A DNA stretch of 64,000 nucleotides from the NCBI RefSeq assembly GCF_036417845.1, contig NC_089980.1, positions 46,188,501 through 46,252,500 on the forward strand. Reading direction: 5' to 3'. This DNA comes from Apteryx mantelli (taxonomy: Eukaryota > Chordata > Aves > Apterygiformes > Apterygidae). Shown here piece by piece: positions 1-12,406 of the stretch. Both the position numbers and the translations under genes were made by a program. Below the pieces are notes generated by a model. That model ran no database searches, was not told where the DNA came from, and saw only the letters and a list, made by a program, of their open reading frames with translations. How positions within the stretch are numbered: position 1 is the first letter of the stretch; every line of letters starts with the position of its first letter.

Positions 1-3000
1 CATAACGATTTAGGAACTTACAACTATTTCTTAGATTTTGTGTTTGTTTCTGGAAAATGGAACTTTTATAGTATCCTGGCTTCTTTTTGCCATGTATGCT
101 ACATAAAGAATTGTGAGGGATATAACTTCAAGCACCAAATTTTTCCAGTTCTAGAGCTGGGGGATTGAGCAGCCAGCCAAGGAACACCAGAGGAATGTGT
201 CGGGGAAAAAGCCGTTCAGGTAGATGGTTTGGCATGTTTCCTTCTATTTGCACCTTTAAATTCCTGAGGATTCAGCTTGCCAGGACTCAGCACAGCCTTT
301 CACAGAAGTTGCAGTCCAGTGGGGCTCCCAGATTCACTATATTCACACACCAGAAACCTGCAAGCAACACTGGTAGAAAATGTAACTCTTTGAAAACCAG
401 ATGCAGACTGCAGTGGCAGAGAGGCTGGTATCCGTATGCTCACAACACTCAGAAAACATTCAGAAAATCCCACCCCATCAACTTCATGCCATCAACATTT
501 TAAGAGACCTTTCTGAAGTCTACAAATTATTATTTTTCTAGAAAGATGTATGCCTTTTGCAGAGTTGCATGCGTTTTATCACAAAACCAACAGCCTTTAA
601 GAAGTTTTCTTGTTCTTCTAAATGCTTTAGAAGTTCTGCAGTAATTTGTTCAGTCTCCTGATAACCTTATAGGCTTTGTCCCTGTTCAATTTTGAGACAT
701 GCTTTCATAAAGAAAATAATCCACTAATGGTGGTAGCCTGTAGAGCAAGCTTAAATGAGGGAGGGACACGAGAGTTTCCCCTTGCTGGCAACGGGAGTAC
801 ATATGCAATCCTTTCCCACCCCCCTGACCCAATACCTGGCACAGGACATGACTGGAAAACAAGAATTTTGTGCCTGGGGAAACACTATATGTAATTTGAT
901 TCTTATTAGGGCTATATCCAAACAAATCTTCTGAACTAATTAGAGAGACTGCAGAGAAGGGAGTAAATTACAGCTGAAAAGAAAGACAGGAAGGTGAGCC
1001 GATAAAGAGAGACGCCCTGACCAGATGCCTGCGGGTGCTGCTGTCAGCACTGCCCATTTTCAGTTCTACAGTGAACTGAGGCCAAATCAAAAGCGGTGTT
1101 GCCCACTGAGTGCCATGGTCTCGACACAACCATGATTTCAGCTGTCATCTCTAGAAACTTTACTCAGGACTAATGAACTTGAGTAAGAGAAAGAGATGGG
1201 AACAATAAAGGGATTCCTTAGAGCTCTTAAGAAAGTTGTCCAGGGAAGAAAATATAGACTATGTAGCTTTGCAGTACTTCCAGATTGTCTCTGTTAAGCA
1301 GTGTTAGGGAAGAACCAATACTTTTTCAAAAGAGAAAAAAAAAAAAGCTTTCTCAGACTTTTCCCTTTGACAACTCAGTATTACTTTGTCTTATGTTTGG
1401 AGTGACAGAATAACCTTCACGGATCCTCAAAACTCTTGGTGATAGAAAACCGTCTTGTTTAATCTTTCCACAGTGGCTTATTTGGTCTTCAGCTTTATTG
1501 GTTCAGTCCTAACTCATTATTGTCCATATGTAAAGCACACATATGTAAAGCTTAGTAGGAGCATGATTTCAGTGATGAATGTTTATAACATAGCTTGAGG
1601 AATTTTATCCTCCCCTGGTAAACTGTGTAGGAGATTGTCTTAACGGACAAAGAAAAATGTCTGCTGGACTGTAGCCAGATGCTCGGACTTGCTTACAAAA
1701 AAGAAAACACTTGTCTAACCTTCTAGTAGTGTGTACAGAAGACATACTTTTAAAAAAATATTCACCTCTCTTCTCACAACCTAAAATGGAATCAGTGAAA
1801 GATTAATGTGTTTTTCATTATTTTATGGCAAATCACTTAGTTGTGACAAGTTTAATTCTGCCTTTTGACCAGATGCCTTACCAGGCTCTCCTGCTCTATT
1901 TGCTTCTACAAATACCCCAAACTGGGAAAATAAATTATGGATGACTGCGAAAAGCTGAAGAAAACTAAAAGGTATGAAAAGAAAGAATGATAATTGGCTT
2001 TATTCACAGGTGTAAAGATTCTGACTTGAAAGAACAGGTTAAAAACCACAACCGAGTTTTAACTTCCTTGAATGGTTTTGCTTGAGTAAGACTTGGGGCT
2101 CAAGTTCAGAAAGCCATTAATGTTAGTTAGATTTATGCTTGCGGAGTTTGTTTAATCGGGGCCTGCATAAAAACTTCAGGATTTGAGCTCTTCTGTAGTT
2201 TACATGACACAGAGTGTTCTGGACCTAAGTTAAACTCTGTGTAGAACAGTTTCTACCCTACATTGACAAATACCACAATTATTATGCGTTGTCCTGCTAA
2301 TCCTAATAAATGTCCTAAATAAATGTTCTAAGAAATGCTGCATTTATTGTAAAGGAAATATACATACTCAGCACTATATTGAAGAATAGCTGCTTACAGG
2401 TAGAGAGCCTAAAAATCTTCATGTCACATAGTTGTTCAGGATCTTGTTGCTTGCTGAAAAACTGTAGATGCCTAGCAGTTAAGAAGGAGAGTTTCAAACA
2501 TGATCTAAGCATCACTGACTAGCAGCCAGGGTGTGCTAGTGCCTTTATCCACTTGAGAACAGTGGTGTAGAACTATAAATTGTCCACTGTGTTTACTCTC
2601 CTCACTCACTGGTCTAGGTTAAATGTCTATTAACTGGACCCCCATGGGAAATGTCATGTGCTAGGAATGGAAAAGCACATCAGCCATAGTGCCCACTTAG
2701 CTGATGTAGTGATTAAAAGTTGATGGGCACCTTCTGCCTCTGCATCTCAAAAAGGGAAGAGAGGATGCCTGTTTTTTATTAGAGCACCTTACCCCCACTG
2801 CTGCTTCTGGGTTGGAGAAGGACAGTCTTTCTGCCATTGGCAGGTGCTCTGGAAAAGGAGACCCATCTCCTCTTTCTTTCATCAGAGCCCTGGAGAACCG
2901 GAATCTCTCCCCCACATTCCTGGAAAACACTATCCTTCCAAAGTGGAATTCAAATGGAAATGTGAGCTTAATTCTGGCCCCACCTCTCAGGTTTGCAGGC

Positions 3001-5800
3001 TCCCTGACCCCAGTAGCTTCCTTATTGAGCTGTCAAGCCCGGAAGCCATGCAAGCTGCTGATGGAGAAAGCCGAGTGAGGTTGCTGGGCAAGCAGGCAGC
3101 TTGGGATCCTGCCTGGCTTCTGTCAGAGCCAACACGCTGCTCAGAAACCTGTCCATTTCAATTCCTTTTTTTCCCCAATGGAAGAATGTTCTGTCAGAAA
3201 TTCCCAGCCAGCTCTGTTCTATGTTGCCACTGTCTCTCCAAATGAAAAAGGCATAATGCCCGGCAGAGAGAGAGGTGCAGGGCCCTGGGAGACCTGGCGT
3301 CGCAGCAGCGCTAGAGTCCTGGCTGCCACAACCCAGTCACAAATACCCTTCTGAAACATCAGATACTCCCTCCAGAATTAGGAATATGTATTCAGTCTAG
3401 CGTGGCCAGTAAAACAATACAGGTGCTCAAGACTTTTAATATTAAAGGGTTTACACAACACTCTAATCCTCTGATAAAAACTTCTGAGTTTTATTAGAGT
3501 CTGAGAATTGGTCAGTATTCTTTAAATTGAAGAGGAAAGTGAATTCTCCTGCTATTTTTTCACTAAGCAGTATATGCTTCTTTTATTAAACACCCAGTTG
3601 CTTAATAACTTTGCATTTGTCACCTTAGCTGACAGAGATGCCTATTTGAACAACGGCGTCTCTATCTAAAGTACACATAAGTACCAAAATTGCAGAGTCC
3701 AAAATTATAACCACTGAAGCTGAGCTCTTGAAATCAATAGGGACATTGCTCCTAACACATAATACTTTTAAAGTGTTACTGTGCCTTTGCTGTCTTAGTT
3801 TGAGTAACAGAACAACTATCATGTTTTTTCTTTACATTGCAACTCTAGTACTACCCTTTTCCATGTATTAGAAAGTGAAACATGATGGAAACACAAAGCT
3901 TATGCTTAGTGCATGATTTTAATCTGCTCATGGTATTTAGAAGTAGATGCTACAAAGAAAATGAACTAGAATCTGAGTAGAAACTTGACTTTTTAAACTA
4001 AAGAGCTTGTGTCCATAAGCATGCTGCTTTGCAGCTTAGCTGGAGCTAACTTTTATTATTCTTTACTGTTAAACACTGATTATGGTCTTTAGTACCATCA
4101 CAGATAAAGCCTGCCATTGCCTCAAAGAGATTAAAGTATCAAAAAAGAGATACAGATAAGAAAAAATGCATTGAGAGACCCATGTTTGTTTAGAAATACT
4201 GGTCAAGCTTCTCTGCTGCACCAGACTGCTGTTCAGCTCCTCAGGAGAAGGCAGCCAAGATAAGCAGCAAAGCTGTCACAGCTTCGTGACTGTCTGCTCA
4301 TCCTGCTATCTCAGTTTGAAAAAGATTGTAGGACATCTTGCCAAAGGTTGAACCTAAATTCACCCGTTTTTAAGACCAAAGAGAGAATGATGATCATATG
4401 GGCTGGCCTCCCATATAATACAGTCCAGTTACTCCCACTACAAGGATTATCTTGCAACAGACAGAGGTTGGAATACCTTAGGCACATAGGAGCTAGAGTC
4501 AGAGACTGGTCTATAACCTGAAGAAGACGGACAAGTACAGCTATTCTACTTAGAGGCCTGTGTTACCCTTTGAAGGTACCTTTCCCTCTGCAGAACTTAT
4601 AGGAAGCCTAAACTTATGCATCCTGGTTACATGCTTAAAATCAGGAGAAAGGAATCCAGTCATGGCCACCTTCATCTGGGAGACAAGCTCGCTCAGCAGG
4701 CAAGCAGCTGGTGCTGCCATATACTTTCCTTTAAAATTTTGAAGACTTTCTCCACCTTCCTTTACTTCTCCCTTCTTTGCTTTCACTTTCAGTTTTTATT
4801 TCTGATCAATCCAGTTTTCTCCAGTGCATCTGTTTTGCTGTCTGTTTTCATTTCTCTCGACATTTTTTTTTAAGACTCAGAGAACACGTCTCTGAACTGC
4901 ATCTAGCTCATTAAGAGCCAACTTACACAAAGATACACCACAAGAATTATTCTGGTTCAGATCTACACTGCAAACAAGAACAAACACCACAGAGAGCTCT
5001 GCTGCTCTCTAACTAGTCCCTGAAAATATCTGTTATCCTCCTCTTGGTACAGGTGTTTGCTAGATACAAGCAGTTTTTGCGTTGTCTTTCCTTTCTCCAT
5101 TTGTATCATGCGCCTTTCCTGCTACTACAATCCTGATTAATGGCGCACCCTCATGATGCTCTCATTTGTGAGATGAGCTGAGTCAGTCGAACTGCTCACC
5201 CTTTCCTACAACTCTTGGCCATGTTCTTGTGCCTCTTTTCTTCTTTGAACTCCTTGACCTGATTAACCCACCAATCTGGCAGAAAACTAACTCTGCAAAA
5301 AACTAGTCAAGTCAGTGAGCTGCGAGAGCTAATGAGCACTAGATTCAGTGCAAGGGACAGGGAAAAATCACAGGGAAAAATAAGACAACTGCTTTGGGTG
5401 GCAGCAAGCTGTTCGTTCAAGCAGCTTCATTTTCCATTGCCCGTTCTTCTTTCCTCCCTCATTCTATTTTCTTCTTTTCCAGATCGTAGATTTTCTATCA
5501 TCATCTGTCTTTCCTCACCTCTTCTTAGAAAAAAATGGTGACTAAAATGTTCAGTACTTCACCAAAATATCTAAAGCTCTTGAGGCCAAAATTTTTGAGA
5601 AGTCAGGCTTCTAAGATTCACCTAAGATATACCCAGAGTGACCATCTAGTAACACTTAATCATGTGATTTTCTCAAGTGCTAAGCACCAGCTGTTCCACT
5701 GTTGCCGTCAGGACACTTAGGCGGGTGCCTGAAGGTGGATTTCAAAACTGGATTTGTAGCCGTTTACAGAAAAACACTAAATGAAAACCTCGGCCGGGTG
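1..5800. other. Intergenic AT-rich DNA with no recognisable gene
   Basis: No open frame here resembles a known protein, and none has paired splice sites around it that I would trust. The base composition is AT-rich with few CpG dinucleotides. The only local structure noted is a pair of 12-bp direct repeats at about 1.53 kb, listed separately. This stretch is probably the 5' flank of the RMDN2 locus. Confidence 0.6.
1525..1551. repeat. Short direct repeat, two 12-bp copies
   Basis: The 12-mer CATATGTAAAGC occurs at 1525-1536 and again at 1540-1551, a period of 15 bp. Each copy contains the NdeI-like palindrome CATATG. No function is evident. Confidence 0.7.
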
Positions 5801-5929
5801 CCGTCGGTTTTGACCAAGGATTTCATATGAAGGGACTCTTGCGTGACATTTCCTGTTTATTGCCGGACTGGAAATCCCACAGGAACGTTGACCAACAACT
5901 TGAGGCATTTCAGCGTTTCCACGTGCGGC

Positions 5930-7110
5930 TCGGAAACGCACCACAAAGTCCCGAGACAAGGGACGAAAACGGGGCCGGCGGGGAGGGACTGAACGTTTCC
6001 TTCAGGATAAACAGGTTCATTTCCAGGGATACCAGTGGCTCTTCCCTCAGCGGAACCGAGCCCATCCCTAATTACAGAAACCACCGGCACGTCTCACTGC
6101 GCACTAACGCATTTGTATGAGCGCGGCGCCCCACAGCGGCGGCACGGCGAGCACTGCTGGAAACCTCCAGAAAGAGCCGCGGCAGCGGGGTCCCCCCCCG
6201 CCTCACTCCCAGCGACCCACCCCCACGCCCGGCGGCGGCGGCCCGCTCGCGGGAGCCGCTCCCGCCGCGGCGGCCGCCGGCCCCAGCGGGGCTCCCTGAG
6301 GGAAGGGCCGCGCCGCCGCCCCCCTTCCCGCCCTTCCCGCCAGCCGTTGGGTGGCGGCGGCGACGCTCTCGCGACCCCCAGCGGGTCGTTGCGGCGTCCC
6401 CAGAGCCCCCTGAGGCGAGCGGGGGTCTCCCTCAAATGATAATACTTCGTGTCGTTTTTAGGCGGCCGTGCAGCCCTGCCAGCGCGAGGAGGGCGATTCC
6501 CTGCTCAGCCCAGAGCGGTTGCAGGAACAGCCGCGAGTGGGGCTTGTCGCGTGTGGGGAGAGACCAGGCCCATGGCGAATTGCGGAGGGCTCCCCGTTCC
6601 TCTGCTCCCCTTGGACAGACATGGCAGAGATCCGTGACACAATACAGGAGGCAGAATTAGGAAGGGATTCCTGGGTCACCGGCTCCAGCGCCCTGCTGCT
6701 TCAGGGAGTCCCATTACCCGCCTCTTCTTGCATGTTCCACACCCCATCTCAAAACCCCATGGGACTCTTGATGCGTTACACTTCATTGCAAGGCTGTTTC
6801 AAAATGCAGCTCCTCTGTTAGTTAAAAAAACATTTGTAGTTTCCAGGCTGTTTGCCCATGGCCAGTTTACACCAACTTGCTGTGCGTTAAGCACCCCTTC
6901 TCCCCACCTCCCTCCCTCAGTGAGCAGCCATGTCCCCTCCCTGCCTGCACTCGTCTCGCCGGCGAGGACAAGACGGTACTGGTACGCCTGGGCAGAGGCT
7001 GGTCGTTGCGCTCTTGGGTGGTGGCAGCATCCAAGACAGGTGAGGCAGGCAGGCAGAAGCAGCGTGCGGCAGCGGCAGGCCGTGGCGTGGGTCGCGAGGA
7101 CCGGCCTGTC
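5930..7110. promoter_or_regulatory. Distal CpG-rich island, possible alternative promoter
   Basis: The sequence changes abruptly from AT-rich flank to GC-rich DNA with frequent CpG, most dense at about 6,100-6,560, with a weaker GC-rich tail to about 7.1 kb. No conserved protein is visible: the overlapping frames in both strands are what GC-rich DNA gives by chance. The sequence CAG|GTGAGG at about 7,037-7,045 would serve as a strong + strand donor for a non-coding first exon. Unmethylated CpG islands in vertebrates usually mark promoters. It may be an upstream RMDN2 promoter (about 10 kb before the start codon), the promoter of a non-coding RNA, or a divergent promoter. Which of these applies is inference. 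Confidence 0.5.
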
Positions 7111-7801
7111 TGGCAGCTGGAGCCCCCAGGATGGTGCAAGGCCTGGGGAAATCACATGGGCCACCCATGCCTCAAGCTCCCCCAGCAAAACTGTCAGGGA
7201 CAGGGAACCAAGAGATGCAATTTCGGGTCATGTGGTGGCATTTGATTCATGTCTTATCATGAAGCCACCCTGTATTTGTCACATATTTGACTCAAGCTGG
7301 CATGTGCTATTCTGAGCGGCCAAACTACTTTTGAATAGCTGATTTAAAATAAAAGTGCAGAAAAAAGCTGGGGTTTACAATGGGAAATGTTTGGTATTAG
7401 GAAAGGACTGAGGTAAGGCAAAGTACCGACCTTTTTCCCTGTGTGCTTTGCCATACAAGCCTCTTTTTTTACACGACCTGACTTTCCTCTTGCCTCAGAA
7501 AAGGAAGCTGCAAGCAGCTGGTCACAGCGACTGCATCTATGCTGTGTCCTGGGGATCCAGAGTGACTTCATATCCAGAGGACTCCAGAGACATAGACTCT
7601 GTGTATGTGCTTTGTCCCTCAGGGTAGCTTGAAGTCAGTCAGTCTTTAAATTCAACCTGCCCTTGCAGCAGCAGAGAGGACCCAAGGTTATATGGTCTTC
7701 CTAAAATTAGCCAAGTCACCTCCCATAAAGGCAAATAGGAAACTGCAAGATGGGCAGACCAAACACAGCATTTTGGGCTCATCTATAGGCTAATATGCAC
7801 T

Positions 7802-7827
7802 TGAGAGCACTCTAAAGAGTGCTCTCA
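7802..7827. repeat. Perfect 12-bp inverted repeat with 2-nt spacer
   Basis: TGAGAGCACTCT (7802-7813) is followed by AA and then its exact reverse complement AGAGTGCTCTCA (7816-7827). It is not a simple AT run. It could be a protein-binding dyad, a hairpin in RNA, or a remnant of joined terminal inverted repeats. Confidence 0.85.
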
Positions 7828-8519
7828 CATTTTTATCCTAGGCATGACGGCTAAACCGTACCCAGAGAGCATGCCCTTAGATCAACAGTCTGGCCTTGAG
7901 CTCAGCTTTTAAAACGTAGGGTGGATGGAGCTGAAGTCTATGAATTCCAGAAGACCATGATAACAAGACGTCCATTTCTCCGTGCCAGCTCGCTTCTGCA
8001 AGACCTATGGGACAGCTTTCTGTGCTGGGCAGCTATCCAGTCTTGAGAGACTGGAGTGTCTAGAGTGACAATCATTCTTTGATCATCGACACATGCCAGT
8101 GCTCTGCTGGTGGTTATTATCAGGATTTCTCTGTCTACTGCTGCTAGGTAATTAGCTCAAGTCAGAGACAGAAAGACAGCAGAGAAGGTAAACAAGCTCC
8201 GCCTTCAAAATGGAGTTTGCAGGAATAATAAGCAACCTGTCAATACAATAGTAGCACTGCAGTTCTAAATATATGCACTTCCAATGTATTATGCTCTCTT
8301 ACTACCATGGTATTGCAGCATCTGCAATACCTGACTTGTGCCCTGTGCATCCTAGCCTGGCTGGAGCCCCACTTTGCCCCCGCAGTTTCCCACTTGTGGA
8401 AGCAGTGCAACCAGCAGGGCAGCTCCGCTCCAGCCATGGGGAAGGGCAGGGGTGGGGGTCATATTCCCCGACCCCCAAAGGTGGGCAGCAAAGCTCTGCA
8501 TGTGCAGGCTGAGCGGGCC

Positions 8520-8553
8520 CTGGAGAGGAGCGGGCTCTGGAGAGGAGCAGGCC
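8520..8553. repeat. Tandem duplication, 2 copies of 17 bp
   Basis: A 17-bp unit starting CTGGAGAGGAGC occurs at 8520-8536 and 8537-8553, differing at only two positions near the 3' end. It lies inside the GC-richer patch. Confidence 0.75.
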
Positions 8554-10672
8554 TTGCGGGGTCGTGCTGGAGGAGGGGTGGCCCTTGGGCACAGAGATGG
8601 GGCATGAAGCGGTGCCACCTCCTGTCCCACCCTCCTCTGTGAGCACATGAAATCCCCCTGAAGCCCAGAGCAGCAGGGGAGCAGGGAGTTAACAAGGGGT
8701 GGGAAAGAGAGAAATACCTTTGCCCTCATCAGCAGCTCCAACCTCATGGCCCGAAAGGTTTAATAGCAACATGACACATTATACTGGCATGATGCTGTTT
8801 TCGATAAAAATATCAAGAAAGGTTTAAATGTTATTGCCCAACATCAGTTTGTAGCCTAGCACAAATGACTAGGAAGTACACTAAGATCAAACAGATTTCA
8901 CACTCTGAAGCTTTACAAAATCCCTCTGCACCCTGATTTGAGAAAGCACTTTAGTGAGTTCAAAATTAAGCACATTTTTAGCATTCTTTCTAGGCAGACG
9001 GGTGTTTTATTGAACCAGGATCTCATGCAAAATGATGAGCTAATAACTTGTCTATGTCCTTTGCTGCCTCATGTGCTGTAGGCTCTTCAAAGAAACTCTT
9101 GATGTGCGTCACACGTGTTAGAGTGCAGTGCCAGATTTTATTCATGCTTCAAACTTCTCCCTCAGTGGGACTTCTAGTTGTGCAAGGAATGCAGATCCAT
9201 AGATTCCTTTACAGCTTTGGAACTATTCTAAATTTTAAAGAGCATAAATTTAAAAAAATAGTTAAAAGTATCTAAAAGTTTGCCTCTTAAAGACATACTC
9301 TATTTCTGGACATTAGTGTATTTCTGGAAGTTGTTTTCTTGTCTTTGAAATACCAGTAAAACTAAACCAACCTTTCCACCCCCATCCTATTTAAAAAGTG
9401 ACAGACACAATCCCATTGAAATCGAAATTTAGTCAAAACAATTTTGTTTTGACACACTATTAATTTTCTGGGCTCTGGAGCAAAACTCTTCTCTTTCTGT
9501 CTCTGACCTGTCTAGACATTTTGTTTGCTTAAGCCCCACTTTGCCAATTCAAGTGTATTCAGTAAAACACTAAGTATATGCTTTATGACGATGGATGGAC
9601 TTGAGAAACTGCTTAGTAACTTGCTAAGGTGGGTTATATCAGTATGTAATAAAAGTCTATCAAGTATTTAATGTATATATCAATGTGCAAAGCTGTATTT
9701 GCATGAGCATTTGAAATTGAAAACAAAATACCAGAAAAATATGTTTAAATTGTCAGTGCAATTTCTGTTTCAGGCCGGATCCCTAACTCAGTAGTCCTCA
9801 GAAACAACTGGTATTTCACTTCGAATATAAAAGCACATGCCAATGAAAACATTTCCAAAACAACTATTCTGACCAAAAATGTGCATGTTTCAGAAAAATA
9901 ATGTAATGCTAAGATGCTTTTCTAGCTGTTCGTTAGCACTGGATTTTCAAAGCTACATATTAAGAAACAATGCAGTAGCTTTAAGTAGTGGCTGTAAGAA
10001 GCGGCTATGGTGGCTAAAAGGGGCAATGGAAGAAACATTTTCACTGCTTTCACAGACAGCAGTACTCCTTCTACCCCTGAATGAACTGGGATGGATTTTG
10101 TTACTTCTGCTGAAAAATGCTACAAAATTTTAGGTAGTCAGAAAGTCCAAATCTTTTTCTGGACCACACTGAATACTGCTTCCCCATATAACCTACTGTT
10201 TTAATCACATTAACACAGGTTGAGTGCTATAATTGCTCTAATTAGAAAACATTTAAATTATAACAATGAAAACATGCGAACATTTAAAAGGCTATTGTTA
10301 CTGTTCTTGACACTCGTTCTTAATACCCACTTCTCTACCAGAGGGCTAACTTGACGTTGAAATTGCTACAGCGTTTATTCCCACACGGTGGCAGCATTAG
10401 TACTATTAATGAGCAAGGGCTTGCGAGACTTGCCTCACCAAAATGCAGCAAGGTTGCCAGATTTATTTTTATTTTTTTAAATTTTCTGGACTCTGTAACT
10501 CAGAATCGGGTAGGACAAACTTCTTAAAAGCTAGCACTAGGTTCAAAGAGCAATTAAAATAATAAAATCTACATTGGCATTTTGTATTAACAGGCCTGTC
10601 CCCTGCTGAAAAAGCAAAGGAGGGGATTTGTAGCAACCTGCAAAACTAAAATGTTGTGTGTATATACATATT

Positions 10673-10696
10673 TGTGTGTGTGTGTGTGTGTGTGTG
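10673..10696. repeat. (TG)12 microsatellite
   Basis: Twelve uninterrupted TG units, preceded by a TATATACATA stretch. Confidence 0.95.
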
Positions 10697-12065
10697 CGCA
10701 TTGTATATAGTAGAACTCCTATATTGTTACTGTGTGTAGCTAAAAACCTGTAACTAATTAAGAGTGTTTGCTTCCCCTTAACTCTTCTGGTTTCACCCCT
10801 TTTCCTCCTGCTTGTTGCAGCACTTAGCAGTCGCCATTGCCCACCAGTGATCGTGCAGTGAAGCTGGAACCACTTTGCCAGCACGCCGTGGCTGCTGGTG
10901 GGAAGCTACCTCTCTGCCATGCACTAACTCCCTCCTACCTGGGTCACTGTGCAACACACTGTGTCACATCGAAACCTCCTAAATCTCTTGGTTCACAATG
11001 AGGTCATGCTTGTGCCATAGAAAACACTCAGCAGTATAGGCCTACCAAAGTTAATTATTCTGTATGCAGTCAGATGCAGAGTCCAAGAAAAGGAGGAAGG
11101 TGAAGCTTAGTTCCCCTCATTTTCCTCAGTCAGAATGAAGGGCATGTAACCTCCATGATCTCTTTTTGAATCCTGTAATGTATTTAGTCCCAACACAGTC
11201 ACTGACATTTATGCAGTCACATTATCTGAAAATGTGAACTTATGCTCAAGGATCAACTAGATTTGGTGATTATATCTGTGTTTTGAAGGCTTTTCTCTGC
11301 ATATTTCCTTAGTCTCGAAAATAGGATTTGGAACCTTTAAAACACAATTTTGAAACTTCCATTTGTCTGTTTGAAAATAAAGCATATTTTGAAATTTTGT
11401 GTGTGACTTGCAAATTTTTCATAAAATTTTGCATGCTTAAAATCACTAAGAAATTTTAGAACTGCCATTTGGAACGTGAAGATGTTTTCTATAACTTTTT
11501 TTCAGAAATTGTTCAAATGAGCATTTAAATTAATATTTCCTAACCGTTTGAATAGAAAGTAAATGGACTGTGAAAATATCTATATTTTTATATAGATACA
11601 GCTTTAACATTTTCTAGTACTGCAGATAGATAGACAAATGCAGGTGCTAAATGATGAAATGACTACTGAAGGACACATACAAGTTTGCAACAGAGCCAGA
11701 GATAAACCCCTTGTTACCAGCAAACCAAAAGACAATGTTAAAAATGTGAAATGTTGACAAGTTTTATATTTACTCAAATTATTATCGGTAAAAATAGTTA
11801 CCATTTTAGACTTCATTTAGATGAAGGGAAGCTGAGGAAAACTGTCATTCTATTTAGAAAACTATTTAAAGATAATCTTTGCACTGGTATCAGCTGGAAA
11901 CTTTGATATTTAAATGATGTCTTCAGGGATACAGACATCCGCCAAGCAGCTTTTAGGCAGGTGGAAACTTGTCTATTATAGCTTTGCTTGCCTTGCCAAA
12001 GTTTCACAACTTTTTACTTTTATACTACAAGCCCCAGCTAATTCTGTCTTTCCTAGGAGAGGCTG

Positions 12066-12083
12066 TTACGCTACATAGCGTAA
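12066..12083. repeat. Perfect 8-bp inverted repeat
   Basis: TTACGCTA, CA, TAGCGTAA. It lies 24 nt downstream (in the minus-strand sense) of the stop codon of the candidate cysteine-rich exon and contains two CpG in AT-rich surroundings. In a minus-strand transcript it would form a short hairpin in the 3' untranslated region. Confidence 0.7.
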
Positions 12084-12106
12084 ATATGTATGTATAGAGT
12101 AATGTT

Positions 12107-12406
12107 TTAGGTTGGATGAGGTGTGCACTTCTGAAGCAAATCTCCCAGCTGTCGCCACTTAGCAAGCTCTGCTTCGCCCATGGAGCAGGCTTGGGGCATG
12201 AACTGTTCTTCGGGGAGGCCCATTGCAGCAGGGCGTCTAAGGCGCTGCAGCCGTGTGCGGACTCTCAGCCTGCGCGATCGGGCTAGAGCGAGGCAGACGT
12301 AGGCACAGTGCACAGTGTGGGTGTCACGTCCACAGCACCGACTGTTCTGCCTGCGGATGCACTCTTGGTCCACACTGCTTGCTAACATGCACATAGTCTT
12401 AGCAGC
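12107..12406 (-). CDS. Candidate terminal exon of a small cysteine-rich (possibly secreted) protein
   Basis: Read on the minus strand, an acceptor-like TTTCTATCCAG opens an exon at 12406 that stays open for 99 codons to TAA at 12109-12107. An in-frame stop lies only 18 nt upstream of the acceptor, as expected of intron. Numbering from the first exon codon, cysteines sit at 6, 16, 24, 25, 34, 38, 74 and 94. This is an even number with a CC pair, spaced C-x9-C-x7-CC-x8-C-x3-C in the first part. A basic run (R43 to R58) follows, then a helix-like tail with W84. The patch is CpG-rich and much more GC-rich than the surrounding 2 kb, as expected of a coding exon. The C...C...CC...C order recalls knottin, colipase and Dickkopf folds, but the spacing does not match one family well enough to name it. 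No signal peptide is in this exon, so upstream exons would have to lie at higher coordinates, and I did not find them. It could also be a decayed exon or a chance frame. Confidence 0.38.
   Translation of the reverse strand, partial: AAKTMCMLASSVDQECIRRQNSRCCGRDTHTVHCAYVCLALARSRRLRVRTRLQRLRRPAAMGLPEEQFMPQACSMGEAELAKWRQLGDLLQKCTPHPT

Larger units (their letters stand above)
7828..12060. other. Intergenic DNA with one GC-richer patch and a TG microsatellite
   Basis: No gene is recognised. Between about 8,330 and 8,700 the DNA is GC-richer and open in several frames on both strands, but none of these frames resembles a protein I know. It includes the 17-bp tandem duplication listed separately. 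The rest is AT-rich. Confidence 0.5.

Noticed and set aside
6035..6439. Arg/Pro/Gly-rich frames on both strands at the core of the distal CpG island
   Set aside because: Composition is explained by CGG/CCG-rich DNA; there is no conserved motif.
6728..7315. A 195-codon + strand open frame in the distal CpG region
   Set aside because: GC-rich DNA gives long frames by chance. Other frames on both strands are equally open, and the translation resembles no protein family.
8240..8750. Multiple overlapping frames in a GC-richer intergenic patch
   Set aside because: Frames are open on both strands at once, contain the 17-bp duplication, and match no family, so coding is not supported.
12107..12406. 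Endothelin-like reading of the cysteine-rich exon (C-x9-C-x3-C with Tyr in the last loop)
   Set aside because: Part of the spacing matches, but the CxC start and the HLDIIW tail that define endothelins are absent, so no such name is given.
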